Source: Hevea brasiliensis | Taxonomy: Eukaryota; Streptophyta; Magnoliopsida; Malpighiales; Euphorbiaceae | Reading direction: 5' to 3' | NCBI RefSeq assembly: GCF_030052815.1 | Contig: NC_079510.1 | Location: 41,975,566 to 42,039,565, forward strand | Length of the DNA: 64,000 nucleotides | Part shown: one piece after another, positions 48,781-59,147 of the stretch | How positions within the stretch are numbered: the first letter of the stretch is position 1 | Layout of the letters: the number at the start of each line of letters is the position of its first letter | Program-made: the position numbers and the translations under genes | The notes under the pieces: model-generated | The model's database searches: none | Told to the model about the DNA's origin: nothing | What the model saw: the letters and a program-made list of their open reading frames with translations, nothing else

Positions 48781-48932
48781 TTTCAAAAGAAACAAAGAAT
48801 TTAAATTAAAAGAGGATCAAAGCCCTTACGAGTCCGATGGCGTCGGAAGAACTTGAGAAAGCGAGAGAACTTGAAGTTGTGAGCGAGGATTGAAAATGGA
48901 ATGAGAGAACAAGCGGCTAACCCTCCCACCCC

Positions 48933-48940
48933 TATTTATA
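48933..48940 (-). promoter_or_regulatory. TATA box for the antisense gene
   Basis: The minus strand reads AGTATAAATAGGGG, a textbook plant TATA element, about 155 bases upstream of the antisense ATG at 48780. A CT-rich leader follows, as in many plant mRNAs. Confidence 0.65.
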
Positions 48941-49209
48941 CTAGTCCGAGCATTTAATGCTCGCGAGGTTCTAAAGGCGCATCGATTGGTGGAACTCGGC
49001 GGTACATTACGACACTTCTCTCAAATATCCGAATGTTCGTAGATCGGTTAATTAGAGATCGGCATAATGAGTTAAATATTTTGAATAAAGGATCAGTTAA
49101 GTGTCATTCAGGTAAAGAACCAGATCGGATAACCACATTAGAGATCGGAAAAATAATCAATGCAAAAATAATAAGTTGATAACCGATAAAATAAAGTCTT
49201 TATTTTCAA

Positions 49210-49435
49210 AAGATCGGATTACATCATTTGGGCGATCTCTAGGATCGGATTACACTTACATTGTATCACATCATTTATGTTATCTCTATAGATCGGATTG
49301 CATTGAAAATAAAATACATCATTTGGGCGATCTCTAGGGATCGGACTACAATAAAGGTCTAACTACATCATTTGGGCGATCTCTAGAGATCGATTACATT
49401 TTAGGATTACATCATTTGGGCGATCTCTAGAGACC
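49210..49435. repeat. Five-copy repeat containing a palindrome (CGATCTCT core)
   Basis: The word ACATCATTTGGGCGATCTCTAG recurs five times at irregular 45-52 base spacing (starts near 49220, 49263, 49315, 49363 and 49408; the second copy is diverged). In the fourth copy CGATCTCTAGAGATCG (49377-49392) is a perfect 16-base palindrome, and the other copies carry near-palindromes. It lies between the two antisense units. Confidence 0.8.
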
Positions 49436-49488
49436 AGGTGGAACATCCTATCTAAAAGGCCTATGTCAAAGCCTAGTCTTGTGGTGAA

Positions 49489-49764
49489 TCAAAAGATGTG
49501 TTTGACCGAGAGGCCATTGTTGGCATCGGATAGATGTGCGGCTCGGATGGGGTGACTATGACTCCCATGAAGATGAGAGACATCGTCACCGATGTTACCA
49601 CCAAACCGACCATTGCCGGAACACCCAATGTGGAGGAAAACCGCCGGAACACTCAATGTGATGAGAAACCGAATGAACTCGGTTGAGCGACTCGAGATCG
49701 CTACAACTAAGGTCCGCAATACAGATCGATCAAATCCGGTCCTCTCACCATCGATTAAGGTCAT
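49489..49764 (-). CDS. Antisense 91-residue ORF of unknown function
   Basis: An uninterrupted frame on the minus strand starting MTLIDGERTGFDRS. It has a hydrophobic stretch (FIRFLITLSVPAVFLHIGC) followed by a Gly/His/Asp-rich tail ending VKHIF. It is preceded at suitable distance by a TATATATA box (49930-49923) and a CT-rich leader, the same arrangement as the antisense gene to its left. I recognise no domain. It could be a short coding gene carried by the retroelement, a 5' fragment of a longer antisense gene, or fortuitous. Confidence 0.35.
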   Translation of the reverse strand: MTLIDGERTGFDRSVLRTLVVAISSRSTEFIRFLITLSVPAVFLHIGCSGNGRFGGNIGDDVSHLHGSHSHPIRAAHLSDANNGLSVKHIF

Positions 49765-49922
49765 TCGATCACCGGATCGTGAATTTTCATCGGTGAGTAA
49801 AGAAGTTCATCGGAAAAGATCAAAGCCACGATTATAGCGAACTTCCACCGGGCGGCTAGAACGAGGAAAGTAAGAAAGGAAGAGAGGAAAATCATATGAA
49901 AGAAATGTCTCTCACAACAGAG

Positions 49923-49930
49923 TATATATA
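49923..49930 (-). promoter_or_regulatory. TATA box for the second antisense unit
   Basis: The minus strand reads CCCTATATATACTCTG about 160 bases upstream of the ATG at 49764, followed by a pyrimidine-rich leader. The core TATATATA is self-complementary, so orientation rests on the downstream ORF. Confidence 0.45.
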
Positions 49931-50545
49931 GGGAAAATGAGCATTTATTGCTGAAGCGTAAAACGGCAACGCCGGGAATCGAGGACAATTAATACTTTGA
50001 CCAGACTGACCAAGAAGGGAAAAGATCGGAATAATAGATCGGAAGGTGGGAGACCAGCATGGAAGGTCGGAAAGAACATGTGAAGGAGATCGAAGAGGAG
50101 GGATCGGTAGGCAAAAGGAATAAGACAAATTCCAATAACCGTCGTCAGAATCAGAGCCGAGGTAGTTAAGGCGTTGCAGACGAGATCTCCACCGCACGCC
50201 TAAGAATCGCCCGCAATGCTGACAGGTGCCAGGGTATGTCATGACAGTCCTGTACATCCCAATCTCCACCGTTGATCCCACTTGTAAGGACAAACCCGGA
50301 ACCCTTAGATCAAGAGAGAAGACGACAATACCAGCGTCTTTCGCTCTTAGCCCTCGGATCGTTCCGGACAAGGAAATTTGGACCGTCAGATGGAAAGAAG
50401 AAAATGACAAATATTATGAAGAGTGATCTCAACCATTCATTTTGATTCTCTTTAATTCCTGAACCTCCGATCATGTCCTTCGAAATCTTGACCCTCCATC
50501 TCCCTCAAAATAAATCCTGACCCTTCACGAAGAGCACCCGATTCC

Positions 50546-50553
50546 TATAAATA
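50546..50553 (+). promoter_or_regulatory. Sense LTR TATA box
   Basis: CCTATAAATACCTGC on the plus strand, followed about 30 bases later by GGGACGGACGGGC. This is the best candidate core promoter for the genomic RNA of the Tat/Ogre element and would mark the U3/R boundary near 50580. Confidence 0.6.
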
Positions 50554-50965
50554 CCTGCATAAAAACTGTTCAAGGGACGGACGGGCAAGAAAAATAGACA
50601 AGAGGCTGTTATTATAGCAGAGGAACTCTGAAATTTCATTTAGTTTACTACTCTGCTACTTAGAAGTGTCAATCAAAAAGACTTTTGAAACAAGTTTTCT
50701 GAAGTGTTTTTCTTGAAAAGATTCTGAATACTGGAACTCTACATTTCCAGTTTGTTCATTATCTGGTCACACTCTCACTTTCTGCCTTTTATCATTTCTG
50801 TCCAAGCTCAACTTCATTCCATTCGGTTCTTTTCATCTTGATCTGATCGCATTTTAGCTAATCACCCTCCAGTTCAAGAGGAACACCACCCCTCAGGCCA
50901 ATCAATCCTTGCCTTATCACTATTTGGCACCCCATAGTTATTTTAGTAGCTTTGGCTCCTCACAG

Positions 50966-51199
50966 GTAAGAGCTCATACTACTGTTTTATTAAATGCTTA
51001 CATTTACTTTCTGCATTTTCTTTGTTCTTCTCACATCTGTGACTTTCTACTTTTGCACAAACGATCCCCAAAGAATGTTACTGTAAGAGCTCATATCACT
51101 GTTTTATCGAGTGTCTACATTTACTTTCTGCATTTTCTTTGTTCTTCTCACATCTGTGACTTTCTACGTTTGCACAAACGATCCCCAAAGAATGACACT
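50966..51199 (+). repeat. Two tandem 117-bp repeats, each starting with a splice-donor-like GTAAGAG
   Basis: Copies at 50966-51082 and 51083-51199 are nearly identical. Each opens with GTAAGAGCTCAT. The first is preceded by CACAG, giving CAG/GTAAGAG, a near-consensus plant 5' splice site. The position just downstream of the proposed transcription start fits a leader splice donor. Confidence 0.85.
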
Positions 51200-51689
51200 C
51201 TCAAATCATCTATTTAGTGATCAGTTCATTTTTATTAATCTTCATCATTTTTGAAAGTAAGTTTTCTAACTCCTAAGTAGTATGTAAGTGGTTGGATAAA
51301 CGTAGGTAACTGCAACTTAGGGGTCTTTTTTTTTAAAAAGAGAGAACATGAATAACACGTCAGGAAGATAGCCAAACTATTAGGCGTAGCGACAAGTCGG
51401 CAAGATGTCATAAAGCAAAATAGAACCAAAGTAAACATAACAGAATAGATCGGATGTTAATAGATATTGGTAAAATGACTACATGAAAAGGTCAGTGAAT
51501 CAAGTCTAGTGTTCCCCGTTCAGCCACAGGGTATCCAGAAACCTTATCCCCAGCATTTTTGAATGCCAGAATTCTTAGTTTTAGGTTCTTAGGACCCGTA
51601 GCTGTGGTTAAATTTTTAAAGGTTGGAAAAGTCTTTGTCCGAGTCCCGTCAAAATAGAAGAGGTCGGAAGAGTCCTTATCCTATCCTTG

Positions 51690-52165
51690 CCTAAAAGTTT
51701 TAAATAACTCTAAAAGAGATCGGAGGAGGGTTCTTATCCGGTCTCCCTTCAAAATTTTAATAAACATTAAATAGGGATCGGAGGAGAGTTCTTATCCGGT
51801 CTCAACCCAAAACATTAATAAATAACTCTAAAAGAGATCGGAGGAGGGTTCTTATCCGGTCTCCCTTCAAAATTTTAATAAACATTAAATAGGGATCGGA
51901 GGAGAGTTCTTATCCGGTCTCAACTCAAAACATTAATAAATAACTCTAAAAGAGATCGGAGGAGGGTTCTTATCCGGTCTCCCTTCAAAATTTTAATAAA
52001 CATTAAATAGGGATCGGAGGAGAGTTCTTATCCGGTCTCAACTCAAAACATTAATAAATAACTCTAAAAGAGATCGGAGGAGGGTTCTTATCCGGTCTCC
52101 CCTCAAAATTTTAATAAATAACTTAAAAGAGATCGGAGGAGAGTTCTTATCCGATTCTCACACCC
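51690..52165 (+). repeat. 118-bp tandem array made of two related 59-bp half units
   Basis: The motif GAGATCGGAGGA followed by GGTTCTTATCCGG recurs with spacing of exactly 118 bases (51716, 51834, 51952, 52070). It is interleaved with a variant half unit beginning GGGATCGGAGGAGAG. The last unit (52129) is a single half. High identity points to recent amplification. Confidence 0.9.
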
Positions 52166-52525
52166 GTTCACTGAGGTTGTCTCATTTACTTATGTATCTG
52201 GGTAATCCAAATTTAGTGAAAAATCAAAATATTCCTTCTACCAAAAGGATTAACATTGCCGCCTAAGCCCTCCTAACTAATTTATAAAGGACGCAGAATT
52301 AAATCTACTTACCCTTATTAAGGGACGAGGTGGGGTGCCTAACACCTTCCCCACCCGTTTACGGACCCCGAACTTAGAATCTCTGTTTTGAAGTGGTTTC
52401 ATTTTTAATTTAACTTCTCAAATGGTTTTCTTTAGTTTCCCTCAAAACTAAGGTGGCGACTCCTCACTTTTTCCCACTTCGGTGAGTGATCGTCCAGGCG
52501 ACCGCAAAATCCCATTGCGACGGCT

Positions 52526-52543
52526 TGGCGACTCCGCTGGGGA
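52526..52543 (+). promoter_or_regulatory. Primer-binding site of the Tat/Ogre element (tRNA-Arg type)
   Basis: TGGCGACTCCGCTGGGGA matches, as far as I recall, the tRNA-Arg-complementary primer site used by Ogre elements. A partial copy, TGGCGACTCC, lies 72 bases upstream at 52454. The exact gap to the LTR end is unresolved. Confidence 0.65.
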
Positions 52544-53379
52544 TTATACCCGGTCTGGTGGTCCAAAAGTAGATTTAATTTTGTCTGATCAAATTATAGT
52601 TAGATGGGTTCACTCGGCGATGTCTTATATGTTAATTATTATTACTGCTAACTATTTTGTTTTGCCTGTTCTATCTCTTACAGTGCTCTTCATTTCAAAA
52701 AGGAAAAAAGGAAAAAAATGGAAAAATAAAATCCCCTAAATTGGGAAGAGGTAAAGGTGTCCCTTCACACACCGAACACTCACACAATGTCCTCACACAC
52801 TATGGTCCTAACCCGGGCTTTCTTACCCTCTTAGGAAAGTAGGAGGGAGTCATGTAGCGGTACCCGTGGGTTTTACCCCGTTAGTATCCGTGAAGGCTTC
52901 TGCTCAAATTGAAACTCGCTCTAGTCACTGTGATACTCGTGGAATTTTCCCGATAACATCATGGGGGTAGAATGAGGCTCTACTGTTTACAGTAGGGGCA
53001 ATTTGGGAACCTGTGGCTTTTAGAAAATTAGCTCCTGAGCTAAACTATCACAATACTTGAAGGCCGTAGTAAACTACCTCATAAGATAGAACTATCCAGG
53101 TAGGTAGCGCTCACCCGGTGTTAGGAGTCTCCCTACTATAGGACAAAAGGGGCATACTTTCTCTTACCCTATTCTGCTTTAATTTCCTTTTGTTCATTTC
53201 TTTTGAGGGTAATCTTGAATCCTACTAGAACACCTACACATTTTCCTACTTTGATAAATGTGTACGTGTCACTCTGTCAACAGTATGATTCAAAATTACC
53301 CTAATTTGTCTTATTAACGAATTTCCTCACAGGCATTACCAAATCAAGAGTCTGTAAAAGGATAGGCATCATTTTTATC
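52544..53379 (+). other. Untranslated leader between PBS and ORF1
   Basis: No frame with a domain. A probable 3' splice site, TTTCCTCACAG, ends at 53332, some 47 bases before the ORF1 ATG. With the donor-like sites at 50966 and 51083 it could remove most of this leader (inference). Confidence 0.5.
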
Positions 53380-55256
53380 ATGGCATCCTCGAGTCAGTCG
53401 GCAGAAAAGGTTCAGAATGTTAAACTTTTGTCCGAATCAGCTCATAGTCCGGTACCCTCGCAAAATGATGCTTCCGAGGCACCTGCTAGCTCGCTACCTT
53501 CGCTAGATCTGAATAAAATAGAGGTCAGAATGAACAGCCTAGAGGGTCTGTCTAACGGATGGAGGTCGCTTCCCGATCAGGCCAAGGCACATTTTGAAGA
53601 GAAGTACGGGAGGATTGCAACCTTAATGCAAGTCAAGGTCCAAATCCCGGCATTAAAAGCCATGTTGTCGGTTTGGAATCCTAAGTACGGGGTATTCTCT
53701 TTCAATGACATTGATACGGTCCCCACTATGGAAGAATATCAGGCATTCTTTGGGGATTCCATACTCATTGCAGAACCGGATCTACCTACACCTCGAGCAT
53801 AGGCAGACCTGGAAACGGTTGACACATATGTTGGGTTCTCCCCCAGAAGAAGTAAAGTCCAAAGAAATTGCCAAGGGAAACACACATGGTTGGTATTGGA
53901 CATATCTCCAGAAATGTTTAGATCAATGCCTCAAGAGAAAGCAGTGGGGCCGGCTTGATAGCTCTCGCTTTGGGAATCTACGGTGATTCTGCTCCGGGAC
54001 CATTGGGAATCATAACTTGCAACGCGGTGGAAGTGTTCGGGCGGTGGAAAGGCGTGATTAATCCAATACTGCAATCCTTGCGGAGACTTTATTAACCCTT
54101 ACCTCTGCGGACAGGCGAGAGGATCCCTTAAGTGTTGTTCTCAATCGTTATACCTCGACTATCGGTCACATGTGTCTGTGGAGACAAAAGGATTGACTTG
54201 GTACCTTGACCAGCCTCCCATTGAGAAGATGATCCGGTTAGTGATCAGCCCGAAAAATGAAAAACAGTGGTGGGAACGGATTTTGAGTTTCAATAGCCAT
54301 GATTACTGTTGGAGGAAGCTGTGGACGTCAAGCCAACCCGTTTTGATCGGTACAGGGGGTATTCAGTCGGTGTCCCTGATCGGAGTAACCGGATACACAA
54401 GTTACACTACGGCATTGGTAATGAGGCAGTTCGGCTCAACACATTCTGTGATAAACAGTGAAGAATACAACCAAGGTCGCTTCTACCACGAGCTCAAAGG
54501 AGAAGAAGGGTTGAAAAGGCTCGCAAATCTTGGGAAAACGTCACTCGATGGAGAGATCGCCTAAGGGCCCAAGCATCTCGGCGATTATCTTAAATGGAGA
54601 GGCGACAGGACCGAGAACATTCAACTGTGAAATTCGAAGACTGTAACCCGCTCCGAGATGTCCTATTAGAAGAAACGAATGGCCATCTGGATGACTCACT
54701 ACGAGAGACTAATACTGAGAACTCACAACTAAAGGAACAAATAAAACAGCTGAAGGACCAACAGCAGAAATTTAAAAGGAGAGTAAGAAGACTTAAGGAA
54801 GAGGTAAGGGCCGAAAGGATGGGGTTCGAGGAGCAAGAGGTACAGTGGGAAAGGGAAAGAGACTCTCTCCAAGCTGAGGTAAAAGAAGCGAAAGTACAGA
54901 ATAGCAAGTTTCAGGAAAAAATGAAATACCAAGAGGTACTCGCCGAAGAATATAAGCAAGAAAGTAAGAAGAAGAAGCTCAAATTGAAAGAACAAGCACT
55001 ACTCATCAACGATATCTTGAAAGAGTGTGCTAAAGAAAGGAAAGAGAAAGAAAAACAAGCTGCTCTCTATCAAGGACTGAAAGAGAATGTTGACCAACTA
55101 GAGAGAACAATAGCACAGGGAAAACGAGAACTATTACCTGAATCTGAGTATGCCCTGAAAGCATTTGACCCCGCCAAGCAAGAAGAAAGGTTATATGAGT
55201 ATCTCAGAAAATGTCATCTTATTATAAAGAACCTTCCAGAGCCTAGGCCAATGTAA
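53380..55256 (+). pseudogene. Tat/Ogre ORF1 (extra ORF upstream of gag) with a C-terminal coiled coil
   Basis: The ATG at 53380 starts MASSSQSAEKVQN. The N-terminal part contains FEEKYGRIATLMQVKV and TVPTMEEYQAFFG, the pattern of the plant DUF7745-like ORF1 protein of Ogre-type elements. The same frame resumes at 54172-54564 with KQWWERILSFNS, WRKLWTSSQPV and a MRQFGSTHSV segment. Stops and shifts between 53803 and 54171 break it, and a frame change near 54570 leads into a strongly charged coiled coil of about 200 residues (54594-55256). The function of this ORF in Ogre is not established. The reading frame is defective here. Confidence 0.7.
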
Positions 55257-55658
55257 AAGATACGATGTACAAATTACTCAGTTAATGAAGTGGTTTTTGG
55301 ACCATTGTTTAGCAAAATTTGTGAATGAATAGTATGACTACCGTAGGAACTTCCTCGCTAGGGTTATGTGAAAAATTGAAATGCGCCATATGAACAGGTA
55401 TCATAAATGCGCATTCAATCCCGTCATTCACGGTCAGACTATCGAACGATGCCATGATAAAGTTGATGCGGTTATCCTTTTTACAGATTTCAACCTGGCT
55501 CTCAAATGCCACTGTATCCTTCGTCCAGACCAGGACTTTTAGTTTCTTTGCAAAATTCGAAGTTTATTTAAAATTTTCTTTTTTTACTCCTCACAGGAAA
55601 TCAATATTGCTTCTAACAACGCAAGTCTGACCAAGCACACTGCAGTTCAACCCAGCGA
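55257..55658 (+). other. Spacer between ORF1 and gag with a probable splice acceptor
   Basis: Non-coding sequence. A strong pyrimidine tract and TCCTCACAG end at 55596, a good 3' splice site about 60 bases before the gag coding start. Splicing to it would give a separate gag-pol message (inference). Confidence 0.5.
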
Positions 55659-57990
55659 GTGTACTTAACAAGATCTCGAACAAGAAAACTAATGGAAGAC
55701 CAGGAACAAGTACAGAACCTGCAGGGGCAAGTGTCTGAACTAAAAGACCAGGTTTCAGAACTTATGAAGATGATGAGGGAGATGTCCCAAAATAGGCCCA
55801 CTTCAGACCCTAACCTACCATTACCTCCCCTACCTCCTACAACGGTTGATTCTCACTACGCTTCAACCTCCTTCACTTTCCAGCCATCAATCCGGACGGC
55901 CGTCACTGTCAATCCGGTGACCATAAATAATGACCTACCTTTTTCCTATTACCCGGCTATCTCAAATGCCGAGCCTCACCCTTCAATCCCGATCCCTCCA
56001 GTTTACTCCACCCCTCAGCTCCCAGGTGGAGGAGCGCAGCGAGAGAAAACGAGAAACTATCGGCTCTAGAAGAAAGACTGAGGGCAATAGAGGGGCTGAA
56101 CATGTATGGTTCAGTCGATGTGTCGTCACTGAGATTGGTGCCAGATGTGGTGGTACCACCCAAATTCAAGGTTCCGGATTTCGACAAGTACACCGGAAAC
56201 TCAGATCCCCGCATTCACTTGGCAACCTACATTGCCAAAATGTCTGCCTTAACAGAAGACGATAGACTACTCATTCACTTCTTTCACGAGAGCCTCTCCG
56301 GAGCAGCTCTGAGATGGTGTATACAATTGGACAGGAGCAAGCTGCACTCTTGGAAGGATTTAGCCGATACCTTCCTAAAGCAGTATAAATTCAATTGTGA
56401 TGCGGCACCCACAAGGAGGGACCTCCAGAACCTGGTACAGAAAGACCGGGAAGGTTTCAAGCAGTATGCCCAATGATGGAGGGAGAAGGCTGCAGAAGTA
56501 TATCCTCCGGTGACCGACAATGAACTCTGCTCCCTATTCATCGAAACATTGAAGGCTCCCTACTTCAACCTGATGATTGGAAATACCTCCAACAGCTTCT
56601 CAGATATCATCCAAGCTGGTGAGAGAATTGAAGCTAATCTGAGAATAGGAAGACTACAGGAGTTGGCTGAGAACCCTGTAAAGAAGACTGCCAGCTTTGG
56701 CAAGAAGAAGGAGGGTGATGTACACTCTATCACCCGCCAGAATAATTACCCCCAATTTCCCCAAAATAACTACCGGCCATATCCTCCCTCTCATGGCCAG
56801 ACCATCGCAAACATTCCACCTTCTTTCCCTAATTATCCACAACCACGCCCACAATACGCCTCACCTACAAATTTCCAACCAAGACCACCACCTCCTCCAG
56901 CTCAACCAAGACCACCACAAAACAACCCGAGACCTCCAAGGAACCCTGATCCACCTCTTCCCCTCCCTCTCAGTGAAATATACCGATACCTTGTCGGTAT
57001 AAACCAAATTGTACCAGTCCCCTTGGACCCAATCCAGCCGCCATATCCCAGGTGGTATGATGCCACTGCCCGTTGTGAGTATCATGGAGGAGCACAAGGG
57101 CACTCAACCGATAACTGCGGGGCACTCAGAGGAAGAGTGCACGCTTTAATCCGAAACGGGTGGTTGAAGATCGAGGGAAATGGTTCCCTCCCCAATGTTA
57201 CCTCAAACCCACTGCCTAACCACAATGCGGGCAGTGGTGTAAATATGATAGAGTCTAAGGGAGAGGGATCAACACCAGAAGTGGATGAGCTGGTTCCATA
57301 CTTCGAGGAGATTTTTACTGTAGCAACGAGGGAAGGCTACCTTTGCCCTCAGGTAGCGGGATTCGAAGAGAGTACGAGGTGTCCTTACCATGGAGAGGCA
57401 GCTGACCACGAGCTGCGAGATTGTGAGGGGTTCAGGCAAGAAGTCCGGAACTTATTGTCTCTCAGGGTTCTGAGATGCCAGACAAGGCTGAAGACGGAAA
57501 AAGGAGTGAACACCACTGGATACAGCCAGAACGCTTCTACCTCCAAACCCAGAATCACCTTCTCACCCCCGGTAGCCTCACCGCCGGTAACAGTTATCCA
57601 AACTCCACCTCAGCTCCCCATCACCAATACTCACGCTGTCCCTTGGAACTATAACTTCCAAGTTTTCACTCAGGGAGCGTCAAGCAGTACATCCGCTCCT
57701 AGTCTTGCCTCACCTCCGGCACCACCAAAACCATGTTTCGCTCCTCACGAGCACTTCAGAATGACTTATGCTGGACCTGCTAGCAACATTACTCCCCAAA
57801 CCAGTTCTCGGCCCGTTATTGCAACAAAATCCTCTCCACCTGAGCAAGAAGTCGAGTTTATAACTCGAAGTGGGAGGTGTTACGGGAACGAAGAAAGAGA
57901 GAAGAGAAAAGGGAAAGTAAAAATGGGAGAGTCGTCCAGAAACACGGAAGAGGAGGTTGAGAAAGCAGGGGAAGCAGAGCCTATTGAGCA
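55659..57990 (+). pseudogene. Tat/Ogre gag with paired CxxH zinc-like motifs
   Basis: The first frame (55659-56069) reads YLTRSRTRKLMEDQEQ, a heptad-rich segment and a Pro-rich region. The frame changes near 56030, and capsid sequence continues from MYGSVDVSSL (56102) through PPKFKVPDFDKYTG, SGAALRWCIQLDRS and SWKDLADTFLKQYK, the typical Tat capsid order. A TGA at 56474-56476 stands where Arg is expected (QRWRE context). Past a Pro/Gln-rich stretch there are two motifs of form C-x2-H-x5-H-x4-C (near 57073 and 57379), likely nucleic-acid binding. The remaining frame is open to the protease. Confidence 0.8.
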
Positions 57991-57999
57991 TAAGGAAGA

Positions 58000-59068
58000 T
58001 GAAGAACTGCTGCTCCAAATAATGAAACAGAGCGAGTATGATGTGGTGGAGCAGTTGAGAAAAACACCCGCCCGGATTTCACTGTTATCACTGATCCTGA
58101 GCTCGGAAGTGCACCGACAAGCCTTACAAAGAATCCTGGATCAAGCCTTTGTGAACCCCGACATTACTCCTGGGCAATTTGAGAAGATAGTAGAACAAAT
58201 CCAGGCATCCAGCTTTGTAGCCTTTTCTGAAGAGGAGGTAGACCCCGCAGGCTTAGGGCACAATAAAGCTCTGCATGTAACTGTGAAATGCAAGGGTTGT
58301 ATAGTGGCCAAAGTTCTCATCGATAACGGATCGGCCCTTAATGTACTGCCTAGCGCAACCTTAGCCAGGCTGCCAGTCGACCAATCATATATACGTCAGA
58401 GTGCTATGGTGGTAAGAGCCTTTGACGGTACCAGGAGAGAGTCTTTGGGAGACATTGACTTGCCAATCCAAGTTTGTGCATGTACTTTCAATGTCACGTT
58501 CAGTCATGAACATTGGTAGCTTACACTATCTTTGTTGGGAAGGCCGTGGATCCATTCTGCGAATCTTTGTTCCTTCGACTTTGCACCGAAGATCAAATAC
58601 ATTAAGGGCGGCAAAATCATCACCGTGAGGCGAAGAGGCCATCTTGGTCACCAAGCCGCAATCACTTCCCTATGTGGAAGCGGCGAGAATCATTGGAGAG
58701 TTCTTTCCAGGCCCTTGAATTGCAAGATACTGGGAAGGAAGGGGCTATGGCTATGGTGGCCAAAGCTGTCAAAGAACGGGTATGAAGAGGGTAAAGGCCT
58801 AGGCGCCACATTACAAGGGATCGTGGAACCCATACCGGCTATTCAGAAGGTGGGCCGTAGTGGTTTGGGATATGAGGAGGATGCCCTCGTGGAGGCGATT
58901 CGGATGAGGAAAATACTTGGGATCGGAGGTTTGACGGAAGATGGGAAAAATGAAAATAGTCCGAGGATCACGGAGATCTTCACCAAACCGGTCATTCAAC
59001 ATCCGCAAATCTGGAAGAATCACGATGATCCATCCATCGATGTCATCCAAGCTGGACTCCTTGTATGA
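58000..59068 (+). pseudogene. Tat/Ogre protease with a downstream G-patch
   Basis: The aspartic protease has KVLIDNGSALNVLPSA with catalytic Asp at about 58321, the DNGS form usual in Tat and Athila elements. A TAG at 58517-58519 interrupts just before LLGRPWIHSA. Two compensating frame changes (about 58630 and 58770) follow. Then comes a G-patch-like segment: KNGYEEGKGLGATLQGI and GRSGLGYEE. G-patch domains bind RNA and are known downstream of protease in Tat elements. The frame closes at 59068. Confidence 0.75.
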
Positions 59069-59147
59069 GGCCCTAGTCTACTTGCCATGGTTGAGGCGGG
59101 AGCTGAACAAGCTGGACAACGGAGGATATCCCTGTACTCAATCTCGA

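Larger units (their letters stand above)
46311..52506 (+). repeat. Proposed 5' LTR of the Tat/Ogre element (about 6.2 kb)
   Basis: A start at TGTCGACACC (46311) and an end near GCGACCGCA (52506), about 20 bases before the PBS, give TG/CA ends. The sense TATA box at 50546 would place R and U5 in the last 1.9 kb and leave an unusually long 4.2-kb U3 with two antisense transcription units. The GATCGG word recurs throughout. The alternative is that only about 50-52.5 kb is the LTR and that the antisense genes belong to the 3' end of an adjoining tandem copy. The missing 3' LTR would decide this. Confidence 0.45.

Noticed and set aside
56654..57103. Minus-strand Trp/Arg-rich frames opposite gag
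   Set aside because: They mirror the Pro/Gln-rich part of the sense gag and have no independent support.
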